Source of the DNA: Chrysemys picta bellii
Lineage: Eukaryota; Chordata; Testudines; Emydidae
Direction: 5' to 3'
Length of the DNA: 64,000 bases
Assembly (NCBI RefSeq): GCF_011386835.1
Contig: NC_088797.1
Location: 96,544,264-96,608,263, forward strand
Below, piece by piece: positions 1 through 11,618 of the stretch; the stretch's first letter is position 1; every line of letters starts with the position of its first letter. Below the pieces are notes generated by a model. It worked only from the letters and a program-made list of their open reading frames with translations, searched no databases and was not told the DNA's origin. A program made the translations under genes and the position numbers.

Positions 1-1215
1 CTAAAAATAGTTAATTTTTTCCTTTGTTTTTAAAGAAGACCCCTTTCTCCCCATAGCTTGGAAACAAACTGACATAAGAGGCTAGAATTTGGGAACAAAT
101 GTAGGACGCTGACTTTTTTTTTATTTAGCCAGCTTTTGTTGAAAATTTGAACCTGTATGTGTCCATAACATTTCATGCAACATTCCACCCCAAAAATTAT
201 TTACAAAAGTGACAGGAACTTAAAGTTACTGGTAAACAATATGAAGTGCTTAGAAAAAATACAAGTACATATACAAAACAAATTAAGTTTCAAGCCAAAC
301 AGGTCAAAGGACTGCAAATGTTTTCTACTTTGCTGAGATCGTCACAAACCTCAGCCAACTGGGTGAGGGGAGAGACAGAACCCTCCCCCCCCCCCAGTTC
401 TGTTCTGTGTAAACCTACTCCCTAATTTTTCTGCCATGTATGAATAATCTCAGAAAAATAAATTAAGCAGCGCTACTTTTTTCCCTTTACAATCCTTTTA
501 GAAATATAGGATAATGCACTTTTGTTAAGTGCATGTACATGACAGTCACAAGAAATGAAAAGGGCACACAAAATATAGGGTCTTAACAATAAGTGAGAAT
601 ACAATTTGCTGTAATAAAAAATAATCCCACTTTGGGGCAATATGAAGTATAAAAGGAAATTTTGGAGTCCCAGGTTCCTGTAACATTTTCCTTTGTTTTT
701 GTAAAGTCTCATCTCAACTACAGGATTGGAGAAGGCACATTGCTTTTTGGAACTGTTCGTTAAATTTTCGTATTATTAAAGTTTCAAATTCAGTTACATT
801 TCTATCACGAAGGTAGAGAGCATTCATTGCTGATAAAAGTTGTAGCCCAAGTAGGAGGCTACCCATATGTCTACACCTGGGGTTTAATACAAAGCAATTT
901 GATGCGCACCTGGTAATTTGCAGTATACAAGTCGCACCGACGGCATGGACACCCATTTTGTTTTCAATTTGCATTGTGTGAACACACGGCAGTGACTTGC
1001 TGTGAACTGAGGGAGTAGCATTTTTGGGATGTAACCTATGGTGCTTTGTTTCTCAGTTGAGTAGAATACATCCTGGTATTGTTTTAACTGTGAATTGTAT
1101 AGGATGCAAAGTGGAAGCCAGGAGGTTTCATTTTTCCAACCCCCCTCAATCCCATGTTTCCGCTATCTCAGCATCATGCTTCCTTTCTGAGCGTGTTAGT
1201 GCAATTTTCAAATTC
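1..1215. other. Intron sequence, nothing assigned
   Basis: AT-rich non-coding sequence with a short poly-C run near 385-395. A minus-strand open frame at 714-974 was examined; its predicted product matches no family I recognise and shows no splice or domain signal. The segment at about 860-885 contains ATGTCTACACC, which faintly resembles the terminal motif of the Harbinger-type elements described below. It could be the decayed left end of the element that follows, but this is weak. Confidence 0.5.
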
Positions 1216-1395
1216 CTATCACCATGGAACCAGAAATGCACCATGCCACAATGGTGGCAAGCATGAATGCTTGGGCTGTATTACAGCATTCTGTGTTGGA
1301 CTTCGCCTACTGCACCCACAAATTAGATGGTGAGGTGCATGAGAACATTCAATGGCAGTGTGACCAGGCTAGGCTGTTCAGTGGTGCTGACTAGC
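1216..1395 (+). pseudogene. PIF/Harbinger transposase remnant, N-terminal part
   Basis: The forward frame from about 1222 reads through a segment containing SMNAWAVLQHSVLDF and LDGEVHENIQWQCDQARLF. This is the style of N-terminus I associate with transposases of PIF/Harbinger elements abundant in turtle genomes. The frame breaks off near 1395 and homology resumes near 2256, so the two blocks look like one gene split by an insertion. The Harbinger transposase is a DDE nuclease that cuts and pastes the element into TWA targets together with a Myb/SANT partner. This copy is dead: it is short, interrupted and carries stops farther on. Confidence 0.6.
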
Positions 1396-2255
1396 AGGTA
1401 GGTCACTGTGTCTCAGCTCATCCCCCATCTCTGGCATCCTTTGCTAGCAATCACTCAGACACTGTGGGAGTAGTCTGCCTTCCAGTAGGTAGCGACTTGG
1501 CCCTCTGGCCAGGTCACCAATTGAGTTTGCCCCTTTATGGGGTCACAGAGTCCAACAAAATGTATATAGTCCAATGTCTCCACAAAACAAAGAGTCTTCA
1601 GCCCACTTCTGGGCACCTGTGTGGAGCATCCTTGACTCAGAGTTTACAATGTCTCTATCTCCCTGCCCTTATCTCCACGGGGGTGAGGTGGCAGGTTGTG
1701 CCCCCTTCATGAAAGGGTGGTTGGTAGGGGAGCCTGGTCCCTCCCTCTCCATCAGGCTGTGACCCAGGTGCCTATCAGAGGCAGTGATCACAAACACTCC
1801 AGAGTGCTTGAGTTGCTTCCCTGGACCACTTCCTACCAATTACTTTCCCAGTCTAAGGAGTGGTCAAAAGCCTTATCAATGATCCACCAGCAGTTAAAGT
1901 AAAGGGTTCCCTACTCCTAGGGAAAGGCTAATCCCTCCTCTAGAGCCTGCGGTACCTGCATCTTGCAGCCAGGACTCCTCCTGTACCGTTATGCAGGAGC
2001 TCCCAAGATACATGTCTCTCCTCATCTGCTGTCTGTCCCCTCCCCTTCTTTTCAGCTCCTCCTTCAGCTGGGGCAGGCTCTGCAAGTGTGGTGGTGCAAA
2101 GTCACCTGGGCCCAGAATTGCTCCTAAATCCCTTCTGTCCCGCAGTAAGGTTTACATACCCCATCACAGGCAGCAGCAGCAGAACACTGCAAAGCTGTTG
2201 CACCAGGACAAGGAAGCCAACCTGTTGGAATTAGAGGACTTAATTCCTGGATCAG
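1396..2255. mobile_element. Unclassified insertion inside the Harbinger transposase
   Basis: About 860 bases of more GC-balanced, pyrimidine-rich sequence separate the two transposase blocks. Open frames on both strands here are short and show no domain. The base composition and position suggest an inserted repeat, possibly a solo LTR, but I could not find matching terminal bases or a target-site duplication at its edges. The edges are set only by where transposase similarity stops and resumes. Confidence 0.4.
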
Positions 2256-3015
2256 CTACATAGCACAGTTTCTGGGCCTAGCAAACCAGCATGGATTGAT
2301 GAGAGAGGATAATTCTGCAGACCTGGGAATGACCAGCAGAGGTGAGAGAATTTCAGAATGGGAAGGGCTCCTTTAAATAAAAAAAAAAATCTGCAAGGAA
2401 CTGACTCTGGACCTTCAGTGACAGCATAAAAACATACAGTGCCCCATCGTTGTAGAGAAGTGGATAACCTTTGTCATCTGGAAGCTGGCCACCCCAGAAT
2501 GTTACTGGTTTATAGCCAATCGGTTCAGCATGGTGGTGAATCAGGAGATGATTGATGACTTTGCACTCATGGGCTTCCCAAACTGTATTAGGCAGTTGAT
2601 GGAATCCATATCCCTAGCATTTCTGCCCCCCTCCGTGCCAGAGTACAGTTTATAAATAGAAAGGGGTATTTCTCCATTGTGCTCTTTGCCCCAGTAACCA
2701 CTTTGGACACTAATGGTGTTAAGGTTGATCCAGCTATTCTAGGAGACCTTGTTTTATCCTCTGATGCCCTGATAAATGAAGCCATTCACAGGTTGCTTGG
2801 TCAGAAGGAAGGAACTTTTTAACTATCACTTGAGTAGTTGCAGAATGGTGGTCAAGTGTGCATTTTGACATTTGAAAAGCAGCAGACATTGCTTATGGAA
2901 CCGTCTGGAAGCAGCAGAAAAAAATTCCTGACCATTATAGTAACATGCTGTGTTATGCATAACACTGGTGAGAACAAGGGGGAAAGCCTCAATGATGGGT
3001 AGAAAGCTGAGGTGA
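2256..3015 (+). pseudogene. PIF/Harbinger transposase remnant, catalytic part
   Basis: Conceptual translation across frames gives blocks typical of Harbinger DDE transposases: IWKLATPECYWFIANRFS, then DDFALMGFPNCI, then INRKG-like text with FSIVLFAPV, and near 2850 a MVVKCAF block that corresponds to the usual MVVECAFGRLK. The blocks are in the correct order for the family but sit in different frames with many stops, so the gene is a pseudogene. It runs toward, and ends facing, the minus-strand Myb/SANT remnant at 3560-4935; both belong to one element. The first catalytic Asp region after FPNC is degraded. Confidence 0.75.
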
Positions 3016-3559
3016 AGAGACTTGCTTGATGGTTCGAGCAGCCAGCATTATGTTCCACAGAGAACACGAACACCCAGGGAAATATTGTCAGGGATGCCTA
3101 TTCATATTTTGAGTCTCATACCTGAACTTGTGTAACTGTAAATCCAGCTGTAATCCATGGGGGAGGGGAGGTTGGGATAGATTTTTAGCAGTGCAGTATC
3201 GTTTATTGGTAGTGGCAGTGGGATGTTGCCAATATACTTTCATAAAATCGTATGTATTTTAGCTTTATTTAAAAGATTGTGTGTGACATGTATGGATGAG
3301 TCATGAGATTTATTTTATACAGTTTTTTTTAAACAGTAACAAAGCCAAAATAAAATTCTAATTGAACACTAGATAAATAACTATACCTTTTTATTTGAAA
3401 ATACATTTATCAAAATAGTCTACTGAGTAACCAACAAACAGTGAACCTTTAAATAAAACAGTGAAAACCAGACTTAAAGTACAATGCAAACAGTGCAAAA
3501 ATAAGAGTTGGAGGGGTTGGGGGCATCCTTAAAGTTACAAGCACATATCTCTCTTCCCT

Positions 3560-4935
3560 CTGTCTCTTCTTTTACATGTGGTTCAGGGGTTGAGTGCTAT
3601 GGCTCAAAATTTTCAGGTGCATTGCAGAGTTCAAAAGTATCAGGTGCCAAGGAGCCAGTGTTCTAGGTGGGCAGATAATGGACCTGAGAGGGGAATGGCC
3701 TCTGGAACAAGTGCTTTGTGGATATGGTGAGGAGGAGTTACTGCTGGTCTGAGTAACCAGTAATGTCCAGGGGCTGAAAGACATGGCTTGGTCCCAGTTT
3801 ATGGGACTGCAAGGCTTGCTGATCTTGCAGAAGCATGTTTTGTAGAAGAGCATTCTATCTGAGAACAGCATACACGAGTGGCTTCTGCATCTCCCGGCCT
3901 TTTTTGCCTCTTTAGCCTTGATGATGCTTTCCTTGACCACTGCCATGGACCACTGCATTTATTTCTCCCTCTGGGTCATCATGTACTGCCTCTACCTTTC
4001 AGCCAGTGCGGTCTTCTGAGTTCTACAAATGTCTTGTCCCATGTCTTCCTTTTTCACCATCTCACGTTGGCCAGCCTCCAATCAGTAGCCAGAGGCCCTG
4101 TCCTTGACAAACTGAATGTTGTAGGGGTGTCATGTGGGAACATGGAAAAAAAACAGGTGCTTATTCATATTCCAGACAGGCCATGATAGCATTTTTGTGT
4201 GTGAGGAGACACTGGTGTCCTGGGATTTCTCTGCTGTTTATGGTATTTGCTGCTGTACCTTAATAGGTTGGGAGAGCGGGTGGGTTAAAATTATGTTGCT
4301 GCTTTAATTATACAGTTTCGTTTGTAGTGCTTGTATGATGTCAAAGTGATGGGGGGGGGGTTTATGAGGTTATGTCAAGGGCCCAGCCAGATAGTAATAG
4401 CCTCTACAGCCCCTTTAGATTGTCTGACTCTTGATTTTGGCTACGCTGATGCAGGGCAAGATTCAGGGCATGTTGCAGTCATGTCCTGCTGCAATTGGTT
4501 TTCCAGCTGGCCAAAGTCAGGGTCCTAAGTCCCAAAAAGATCCTACCTCCCAGGGGACAGCTTATCCCCAGCATCCTCCTGTGGGCCTAGTCAGTTGTCC
4601 TCAGTGGAAGGAAAGGGAGGGAAAAGTGCAGCCAGCAAGCTCCATATGGTGTAGAATCCTGTCCAGTTCATCATAAAGTGAACAGGTCACATGTTCTCTG
4701 CTCGATTGGATTCTTTTGTTGCTCATTTCAATGTACTTCTGAGCTACTTGCTCTTTATATGGCACTGGTCAGCATCCCAGTCATGGCTCCTTTCAGATAT
4801 CTGCTTGGCAATATCCACAAAAAAGTCTTCGTTCCAGTGGCTGGTCACAAGAGCTTTCTATCCTGATGCTTGTTCCCAGATGGTAATGAGATCCATGGTC
4901 TCAGCACAGCTCCAAGCAGCTGCGCAAGACATGTT
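3560..4935 (-). pseudogene. Myb/SANT-domain Harbinger partner gene remnant
   Basis: Reading the minus strand from about 4935, the frame gives DLITIWEQASG, then NEDFFVDIAKQISERSHDWD and DADQCHIKSK. This follows the trihelix Myb/SANT pattern of Harbinger partner proteins (DLI-IWGE, then I-MRERGY-RD, then QCR-KIKEL-Y). These proteins carry the transposase to the nucleus and to DNA. The C-terminal part near 3960-3870 contains MQWSMAVVKESIIKAKEAKKAG, a lysine-rich amphipathic tail usual for the family. Several in-frame stops and frame changes make it non-functional. It is convergent with the transposase remnant at 2256-3015. Confidence 0.7.
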
Positions 4936-6480
4936 ATGGGGCTTCTAGAGTGCTATCACTCTAGATACAGTTGTATTGCAAGAATGCTGAAACACTTGGC
5001 TCCAGCAGCAAATGGGCACATTCTGGCTCCCCACCATCTTTTAAAGAAAGAAGGAGACATCCTGGGAACTTGATACCAGAGCACGGAAGGGCATACAGGT
5101 GAACGAACAAGTCAATAATGGTTAATCTGCAAAGCACGATGGGACAGCTGATGGAAGCATGTCACAAGTGGTGCACAGCAACTGTGTTCACAAGAATAAT
5201 AGACTGCACTAGTTCAATCTGCAGCAAACCTAGTTTACTTGGCCAAAGGACTCTAGAGTTTAGAGCAAATGTGCAGTCAGCACACAGTGATTGCGCCATG
5301 TGTATGTGACCATTTTCAAACCAGTTAAACTTAGTTTGATCCGCTTTAAAATCCCCAGGTAGACATTTGTCATTTATCATGGCTTTATGGTTTTGTCTTT
5401 TTTTTCCTGACTGATGGAATGTCTTGCTTTGTTTTCAATCTGCTCTTCTTATCAGATTTACAGCAACAAAGCAGCTGATGATAAGGTGTCAGAGAACAGA
5501 TGGGTCTGTTCTCCATGTGTGACCTGCAACCTCACTGGTTACAAGGACAACAGATTTTACTCCTTCACAAGAACTGCTTGATCTGCGACTTTCCTTTTCA
5601 TCTGCTGTGTCAATTCTGGAAAAATTAGGATTTTAATAGCTCCATGTCTTAAAGCCACCATTCTCTCTCACTCCTGTTTCTCTTTTATCAGCCAGGATAA
5701 CTATCATACTGTAATCTTCTGTTTTCCTCTGCACTACAATATCTCATCACAGAAGTTTTATGGCATCACTGAGTATACAATGGATCATTTTAATCTTAGA
5801 GATCTAGAAGATCAGATAGCTTTCCTATGAATCTGAACAGATCCATATTGTCTTCACTCACTGGAAATTAATCTCAAATGTTTTGCCTTCCCTCATTCTC
5901 CAACATTTTGAATTTTTCTTTTTAAAGTCCAGTACATATCTAGCCCCCATATTGACAAGTCTGTTTTTTTTCCTCCATTCTTTTTTCCATTTTAAAATCA
6001 GTTTTATCAACTATTTCTTCAATGTGATATCCTGTCTTTCTATATTAGCATTATTAGTAATCTGTACTCTGGTAGTAATGTTCACCACTGCTTTTCCTTT
6101 CTATATTAACTCCAGTGAATTTGATCTTATCAGAAAGCTGAAAAAAATGTTGCAGCGGCTACACAAACACTAGAGATCTTATGAGATTGGGCCATACTAT
6201 TACATACATATTCACCTGGAAGGTCCATCAGAGATAATAAATTCCTGAGAGAAACGGCAGGTTTACGAGAGGATACGTATATTATATTTGAAACCTGTAT
6301 TTCCTTGTGGATTTGGTTAAGCCCTTTAGATCTAGAACTGTCCATACTACCCAATGTTCTAAAGTACAGTGAAAAAGATGGAATACAGATCAGGGTACCT
6401 GGCCATTTCTGAGAGTGGTTCTGTTACTCTTTATAGTCACAGATTATTCACTATTAGCCTTTTTTCCCCACACACATTTT
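4936..6480. other. Intron sequence, no gene seen
   Basis: No coding signal or clear repeat. The first few hundred bases may be the outer flank of the Harbinger element (the minus strand here would be upstream of its Myb gene), but I see no terminal inverted repeat. From about 5400 on it is AT-rich and unremarkable. Confidence 0.5.
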
Positions 6481-6499
6481 TGAAAAAGGTGATTGGACG

Positions 6500-6640
6500 A
6501 ACCTAGGACAGCTGCCATCATGGCGGACACCAGGGACTGAACTGGGAACTTCTAGATATAAAAGCGACTTGAGCTAAGGAAGCAGGCTCTTTATAGTTGT
6601 GGCCTGTAAACAGACTCATCTGTGGATCAGGCACAGAGCA
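6500..6640 (-). repeat. tRNA-like (SINE head) segment with A and B boxes
   Basis: On the minus strand, TAGCTCAAGTCG (plus 6565-6576) fits an internal pol III A box, and CAGTTCAGTCCC (plus 6533-6544) fits a B box at a spacing usual for tRNA-derived promoters. The text resembles a mutated tRNA, but the arms do not pair well enough to call a tRNA gene. A tRNA-derived SINE or an old tRNA pseudogene is the best reading. The family is not identified. Confidence 0.45.
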
Positions 6641-6649
6641 ATACATGTA

Positions 6650-9012
6650 AGGCACACTGACCAGTGGGTTACAAATCTCCGGCAAGGAAGTCTCTCTAGT
6701 GTAATGATATATACTCCCTGAATCATAACTCCAATACTCAAATGGTCATGCTTCCTTTAAACAGATGCAGGTTTCCCTTATCCAGGCTCAGCTCATCAAG
6801 AAAATAATTTGCTAGTCATGTATTCATTCTATTATCTGTGAAGTTCTGACCAGTAATTTCAATCTATGCTATCTTGCTCTAGCACCTCTATGCCACAACT
6901 GAAGTCTGTATTGAAGGCACTTTTATTATTCTATTTTTCTTTTTATTAAAATGTTATAGATAGTTAGTTTCTCTCTAATCTTAATGCTACTGTTTTCTCA
7001 AAAAGCTTTCCCTAAATCTCTGGGGGAAAAAACCCACAATAATAAATGCTTATCTTAAATAACCATCTTTGACAGACAAAGGTGTCTTCTAACTGCAGTA
7101 GAGGTACTTGTTCTAGTCATGAATATAAGTGAGCCTACTGAAGCAACAAAGAAATGCTGACACTATAGCAATTATATTCATAAGCTGTTTTTTAAGATTT
7201 GACCATCACAAGATCTTTTATTATATCTGTGCGTGATCTAACTGCATTGAAATAGCATCAGATTCCCCCTCATGCATAATCCCTATGCTGTTCAGAGTTA
7301 AAACGCACCATTTCATGATCCCTGGGAAAACCGATATCCAAGTGTTCTCACTTTTGCAGACATTGCTGAAAAAAATCTGAGTAATTTAATTTATCCCTAC
7401 AATTGCCCTCAGAAGTCAGGAATCCACCTGCTGCTCTACTCCAATCAGAAGTGGTTCACATCTTGTGAATGATATTGTTGCTCACAAGGCTCTCTCCTAA
7501 CCACTCATATTTTGATGCTGATCACCTTTTCTTTATGGAAAGGCCTCAGACACTCTGCATGGCTCCTTCCAATTGAATTAAATACATTCTACCTCAAATC
7601 TCTTCTGACTAGGAGCAAAACTAACACATTTCTCCTTATGTGTTATGTTAAGAGGGAGGCTGACTATTCACTACATTTTTTAATTTAGCTTTTATTTTTT
7701 TTACCTTTTCTTGCATTTTCAAAAGCCTATATGACAGGAGTTCCATGCTATCATCTCATAACAAAAGCAAATGCAAAATAAAATGTATACTACCACACAA
7801 GCAGATCCAATACATTTAAGTGCTACAAATTAAACAGAAATTATACATGGTGCATAAGACAGCCCTTCCTCCGGATCACCCTTCATAAATCATTCCTATT
7901 CCATAAGGTGTTGACCATACATCATGGATTCTTTCCCCTTTTCATATCCCTTATATTGCCTCTTATGAGCTATTAACATGCTTTTCCTCCCTTCTAAGCC
8001 CAAATATTGCAATTCAAGTCTGAAGCGTGAACCAGTGGTAACTGGAGTGATTTAAAAAAATTAAAGCAAATAAAAGCTATCAGAATATTACCATATTGTG
8101 TTGTCTATATCCTCTAGTGATGTCATTTAAATATATAGTAAGCAAAAGTTTCATAATAGCAACTGCACTTAATGTAATTCATATACAAAGGAAACGCAAT
8201 GTTTCTACTCTCTACGGCTTGATCTTGATCCTGCACCATGAAGTCAATGGAAATTTGGGGCCTGGATCATGAATGAGGCATTTGGGTGTTGTTGTAATAT
8301 AAATATTAAATAATAGTAATAACATTTATTTCAATGGGAGCAGGATTTGTCCCTATTTGATTACGCCTAACAGGCACATTTTTTGCAGAAGTTACTTAAT
8401 ACCAATCCTGCAGTCCTTATTCGGTGAAAACTCCTTTAAGTGTGTTAAAATTTGGCTGAATTTCCTTTTTATCATGAAACAACAACTACTAAATAGGATA
8501 ACTTTGCAGTTACATTTATAAAAAAACCCACAAAGCACATCACTAGATGAAAGATAATTTGCATGCAATAATTTCTGTTGAAAAGAAGGAAAATATGAAA
8601 TAATCTTCTCCCATTATGTAGCAAAAGCCTGTCATTTTGAAATTCATTTTGGCTCCCAGAGTATAAATACACTCCAGTATTCTTGTGGGCAATGCCAGAA
8701 AATCAGCAAGCACTCATTGTCTTCTGCCAACAAAAGTATGACTCTCTGTGCAGGAATTTTCTTGCACATTTGAAAACAAAGCCATTTAGAAAGTCCACTC
8801 TTGTTGGTAGGATATGACACTGATATATATTCAACTGTGCTATAAAATAAAGCAGATGCTAAGATACTGATTTATTGGGGCAGTGAATATTACACAGCAA
8901 CTCTATTTAAACAACTTTTTTTCAGTTAAAAAAAATCTATTGCAAACAACACTTAGAAGTAATACATTGTATTAACGATTAAGTAGTATATGCACGAGTT
9001 AAAGTTACAATG
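6650..9012. other. Intron sequence, no gene seen
   Basis: AT-rich unique-looking sequence with no open frame of interest. Around 8222-8280 there is a short copy of the palindromic motif built on AAGTCAATGG (see the copies near 21.25, 21.77 and 39.0 kb), so a little of this stretch is an old miniature element. Confidence 0.6.
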
Positions 9013-9020
9013 CTCTGAGG

Positions 9021-9280
9021 CAGGGGTTCTCAAACTTCATTGCACCATGACCCCCTTCTACACGACCCCAGGAGGGGGGACTGAAGCCTGAGCCTGCCCG
9101 AGTCTCCTCCCTGGGTGGGGAGCCAAAGCTCAAGGGATTCAGCCCCAGATGGGAGGCCTGTAACTTGAGCCCTGCCAGGGCTTTGGCCCTGGGTGGTAGA
9201 GCTTTGGCCCTAGCAAGTCTAATGCCAGCCCTGATGACCCCCTTAAAATGGAGTTACAACCCACAGTTTGAGAACTGCTG
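9021..9280. mobile_element. hAT-type MITE with perfect 8-bp TSD
   Basis: The element begins CAGGGGTTCTCAAACT and ends AGTTTGAGAACTGCTG, which are inverted repeats with two mismatches. It is flanked by the perfect 8-bp direct repeat CTCTGAGG at 9013-9020 and 9281-9288. An 8-bp duplication with CAG-type ends is diagnostic of hAT transposons. At 260 bp with no open frame it is non-autonomous. Its inner part (AAGTCTAATGCCAGCCCTGA) recurs in the MITE at 43538-43851, so the two are related. Confidence 0.92.
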
Positions 9281-9288
9281 CTCTGAGG

Positions 9289-11274
9289 AATTAATCTTGG
9301 AGTAGTGCCAAAAAAAAGTAGTTAGGTTGAAGGAATAGTGACAGTTGCAAAGTCTGATAGATCACAACCCACTAGGGTTAGAAAATATAGTAATGTACTT
9401 TTGCCAATAGATAGCTTTAATTTTCAGCTTCACACTGGACATAAAATACTCCTAGCTATCCTCGACAAATCACAAGATCAGAATTCAAAATATCATTGCT
9501 TTTAAATCAGTGGTGTCCTCCCCAATCCTGGGGCTGTTGTGGTCTCACATAGAACAGTGCGAATAACAGATTTTTTTTTCAGTTGTCTGGCAATTTTCCA
9601 AAAAATTGGGGGGGGGAAATATTAGTTTTGCGTCAACCCAGAATTGAAGTTTTACAGACTATTCCATGAATTGGGGGGGAAAACAATGTAAAAATTTAGT
9701 TTCAGTTGGATAAAAAAAGCTAAAGAAAATTTAAAGCAAACAAAAAGATGTTTCAAAACGAAAAATCAAAATGTTTCATTTTGAAAATGTCAAAATGAAA
9801 TGTTTTGATTTTTTCAGGTCTTCCTCACTCCCCCTAAACTGAACAATTCAGGGAAATAGACAAGTTTGCAAACCATTTTGGCGTTCTATATTTTTTTCAA
9901 CAAAAAATGTTTTGGCCAAAATATTTCACCCAGCCCCTGTCCCAAACTGCAAGTTACAACAACATGAAGGCTTTCCTAGTTTGCACCAGTTAACTACAAA
10001 ATGCCCCAGGGGGCCATTTGGGCAGCTGCAGATTGCCAGGACACAAGAGCGCTCTGGCCACTCCCCTTTCTTCCCAACTACATTCCTCATGCAGGTGGCC
10101 ATAAAATAGGTATCCTAGGCAGGGAGAATCCTCCACAGGTCAGAGCTGATGGCTTTAAGGCTTCTTCTCACTACCGAGAAACACAAAGCAGCCCCAACAT
10201 ACTGGAGAATTGAGACTAATATTTCAGAAACTGCTGTAACGAGAGGTTATTTACATAATTTAAAAGCTGTATTCTACAGCTTTCTGTAGCATTCTCAAGA
10301 CAGTATTTACCAGTTTTCTATCACTAGATGTTCTTATCTTAGAACTGAATTAGGGAAAACCAAAAGAATTACAGGATTTTAAGTACCTGTATCTTGTGAC
10401 CTGCTAGGAATAAAAATATTTTGGAAGAGAACAGTTAGTTCTCAGTTCTTATTTACCTGGGACCCAGACAGTTCATTAGGGGTTAAATATATGGCCTGAT
10501 CTACACACACATTTCTGTGCTCTCACTGAATTTTAGGATCTCATTTAAGAATACAAAATACATCCTATGGTTAGGCAGAACAGACTGAGCAAAGGGTAGG
10601 CTTGAGGTAAAACTGTATTTTTGGCTTTCATAAATTTAGGTGAATCCTGAGGTTTTTACTAAGTTTTACCTTAGTCAAATTTCCATTAAAGTCAATGGGA
10701 GTTTACCTGACTAAAAACTGAGGGGGAAAAAAACATACGAAGGACCTCAAGATATGGTTCATGGAAAAGTACCCAGCTAAGTCACACTTCTTGTATAATA
10801 ATATCTAAGACACACAAAGGGATTAACTTTCTCCAGATTAGTTACATCATTATGTAAGTAGTTAGTGGAGTCCAAAAACTCCTAGTTCATAATCCTTCCA
10901 TCCTGACTACTAAGAAGATCATTCTTTGTCCACAAAAAAAAATACCCTCCAGCTTCTGAGCAGAGTAATAATGTGATTGAGAATACATGCCAAAATAAAT
11001 ACATTACAGGAGAACAAGTCTTGATTTAACGTTTTTTTTCTTGTTTACATTTCCAATTTGGGAGAAAACCCTGGGTTGAGATTTTCAAAGCTGACTAAGT
11101 AAGTCAGTCACATAACTCCCCTTAATATCAATAGAAGTTGTGTGGCTCCCTGATCAGCTTTAAAAATTTCATCATTCATTTTTAAAAATTATTGTTAGGG
11201 TATCCCTTAGATGAAAGGGAAAAACTGGCCCATAAATTGTATCAAACCACTTATGAAGTAATTAAAATATCTTG
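9289..11274. other. Intron sequence with minor inverted repeats
   Basis: No exon was recognised between the MITE and the PLCE1 donor site. Near 9750-9815 an imperfect palindrome (arms about 25 nt, cores ATCAAAATGTTTCATTTTG and CAAAATGAAATGTTTTGAT) could form a hairpin and is probably a small DNA element. Near 10680-10710 there is another AAGTCAATGGGAGTTT motif. The segment near 11060-11170 resembles an old dispersed amniote repeat also seen near 60.55 kb. Confidence 0.55.
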
Positions 11275-11280
11275 GCTTAC
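11275..11280 (-). other. PLCE1: Splice donor of the PLCE1 exon
   Basis: On the minus strand the exon ends in GAG followed by GTAAGC, a near-consensus U1 site. It leaves the reading frame in phase 0, directly after the codon for the Glu of RFNE. Confidence 0.9.
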
Positions 11281-11597
11281 CTCATTAAATCTTGTCACGA
11301 GATCTTCAATAACATTGTGTTCACCATTTTGGGAGGAAAGAATAGTCGCCGATATGGAAGCTTTAATGCATGGAAGTTTGCTCTGACATTCAGCATTACT
11401 CAAATCCCTGGTTAAGAAGCAGAGGTAGTCAATGGGCAAGATCTTTCGGTAGAGATTCTGTTCCTGTTCAGTCAGAATACTAGCAACCTCCTCTGGGAAC
11501 TGAATGAGGTGCTGAAGTTCTACTAGCTCTTTACTGATACCAGCTACACTGGAGGGGAGCACATTTGAACCAGCCATAGATGTGCACGGTTGACGTT
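11281..11597 (-). CDS. PLCE1: Internal exon of phospholipase C epsilon 1 (start of RasGEF domain)
   Basis: PLCE1 hydrolyses PIP2 to IP3 and diacylglycerol and also carries an N-terminal CDC25-type RasGEF domain that activates small Ras-family GTPases such as Rap1. This 317-bp exon encodes two bases of a split codon and then 105 codons. The product contains [20 protein letters not shown], then [11 protein letters not shown] and EDLVTRFNE, which agree with what I know of vertebrate PLCE1 around residues 500-610, where the RasGEF domain begins. There is no stop or frameshift, which contrasts sharply with the surrounding dead elements. The ATG inside the exon is an ordinary Met codon; the open frame runs back to the acceptor, so it is not the start. 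The exon lies alone in more than 60 kb of intron, which fits the very large introns of this gene. The next exon (expected to begin VSSW) was not found to the left, nor the preceding one to the right. Confidence 0.93.
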
Positions 11598-11618
11598 CTA
11601 AAATAAAACAAAAAAATT
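11598..11618 (-). other. PLCE1: Splice acceptor of the PLCE1 exon
   Basis: On the minus strand a T-rich tract (TTTTTTTGTTTTATTTTAG) runs straight into the exon, giving a good polypyrimidine tract and AG. The exon starts with the last two bases of a split codon. Confidence 0.88.

Noticed and set aside
714..974. 86-residue minus-strand open frame as a gene or PLCE1 exon
   Set aside because: No PLCE1 similarity, no family motif, no convincing splice sites; length is within chance for this composition.
6500..6640. Functional tRNA gene
   Set aside because: Boxes are present, but stems do not pair well and no terminator-like T run follows at the right distance.
9750..9815. Palindrome as a regulatory site
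   Set aside because: AT-rich imperfect palindrome resembling a miniature element; no supporting context for regulation.
1..11274. Next PLCE1 exon (expected to start VSSW) in the left flank
   Set aside because: No minus-strand frame with the expected residues was found among those examined; a very short exon could still be missed.
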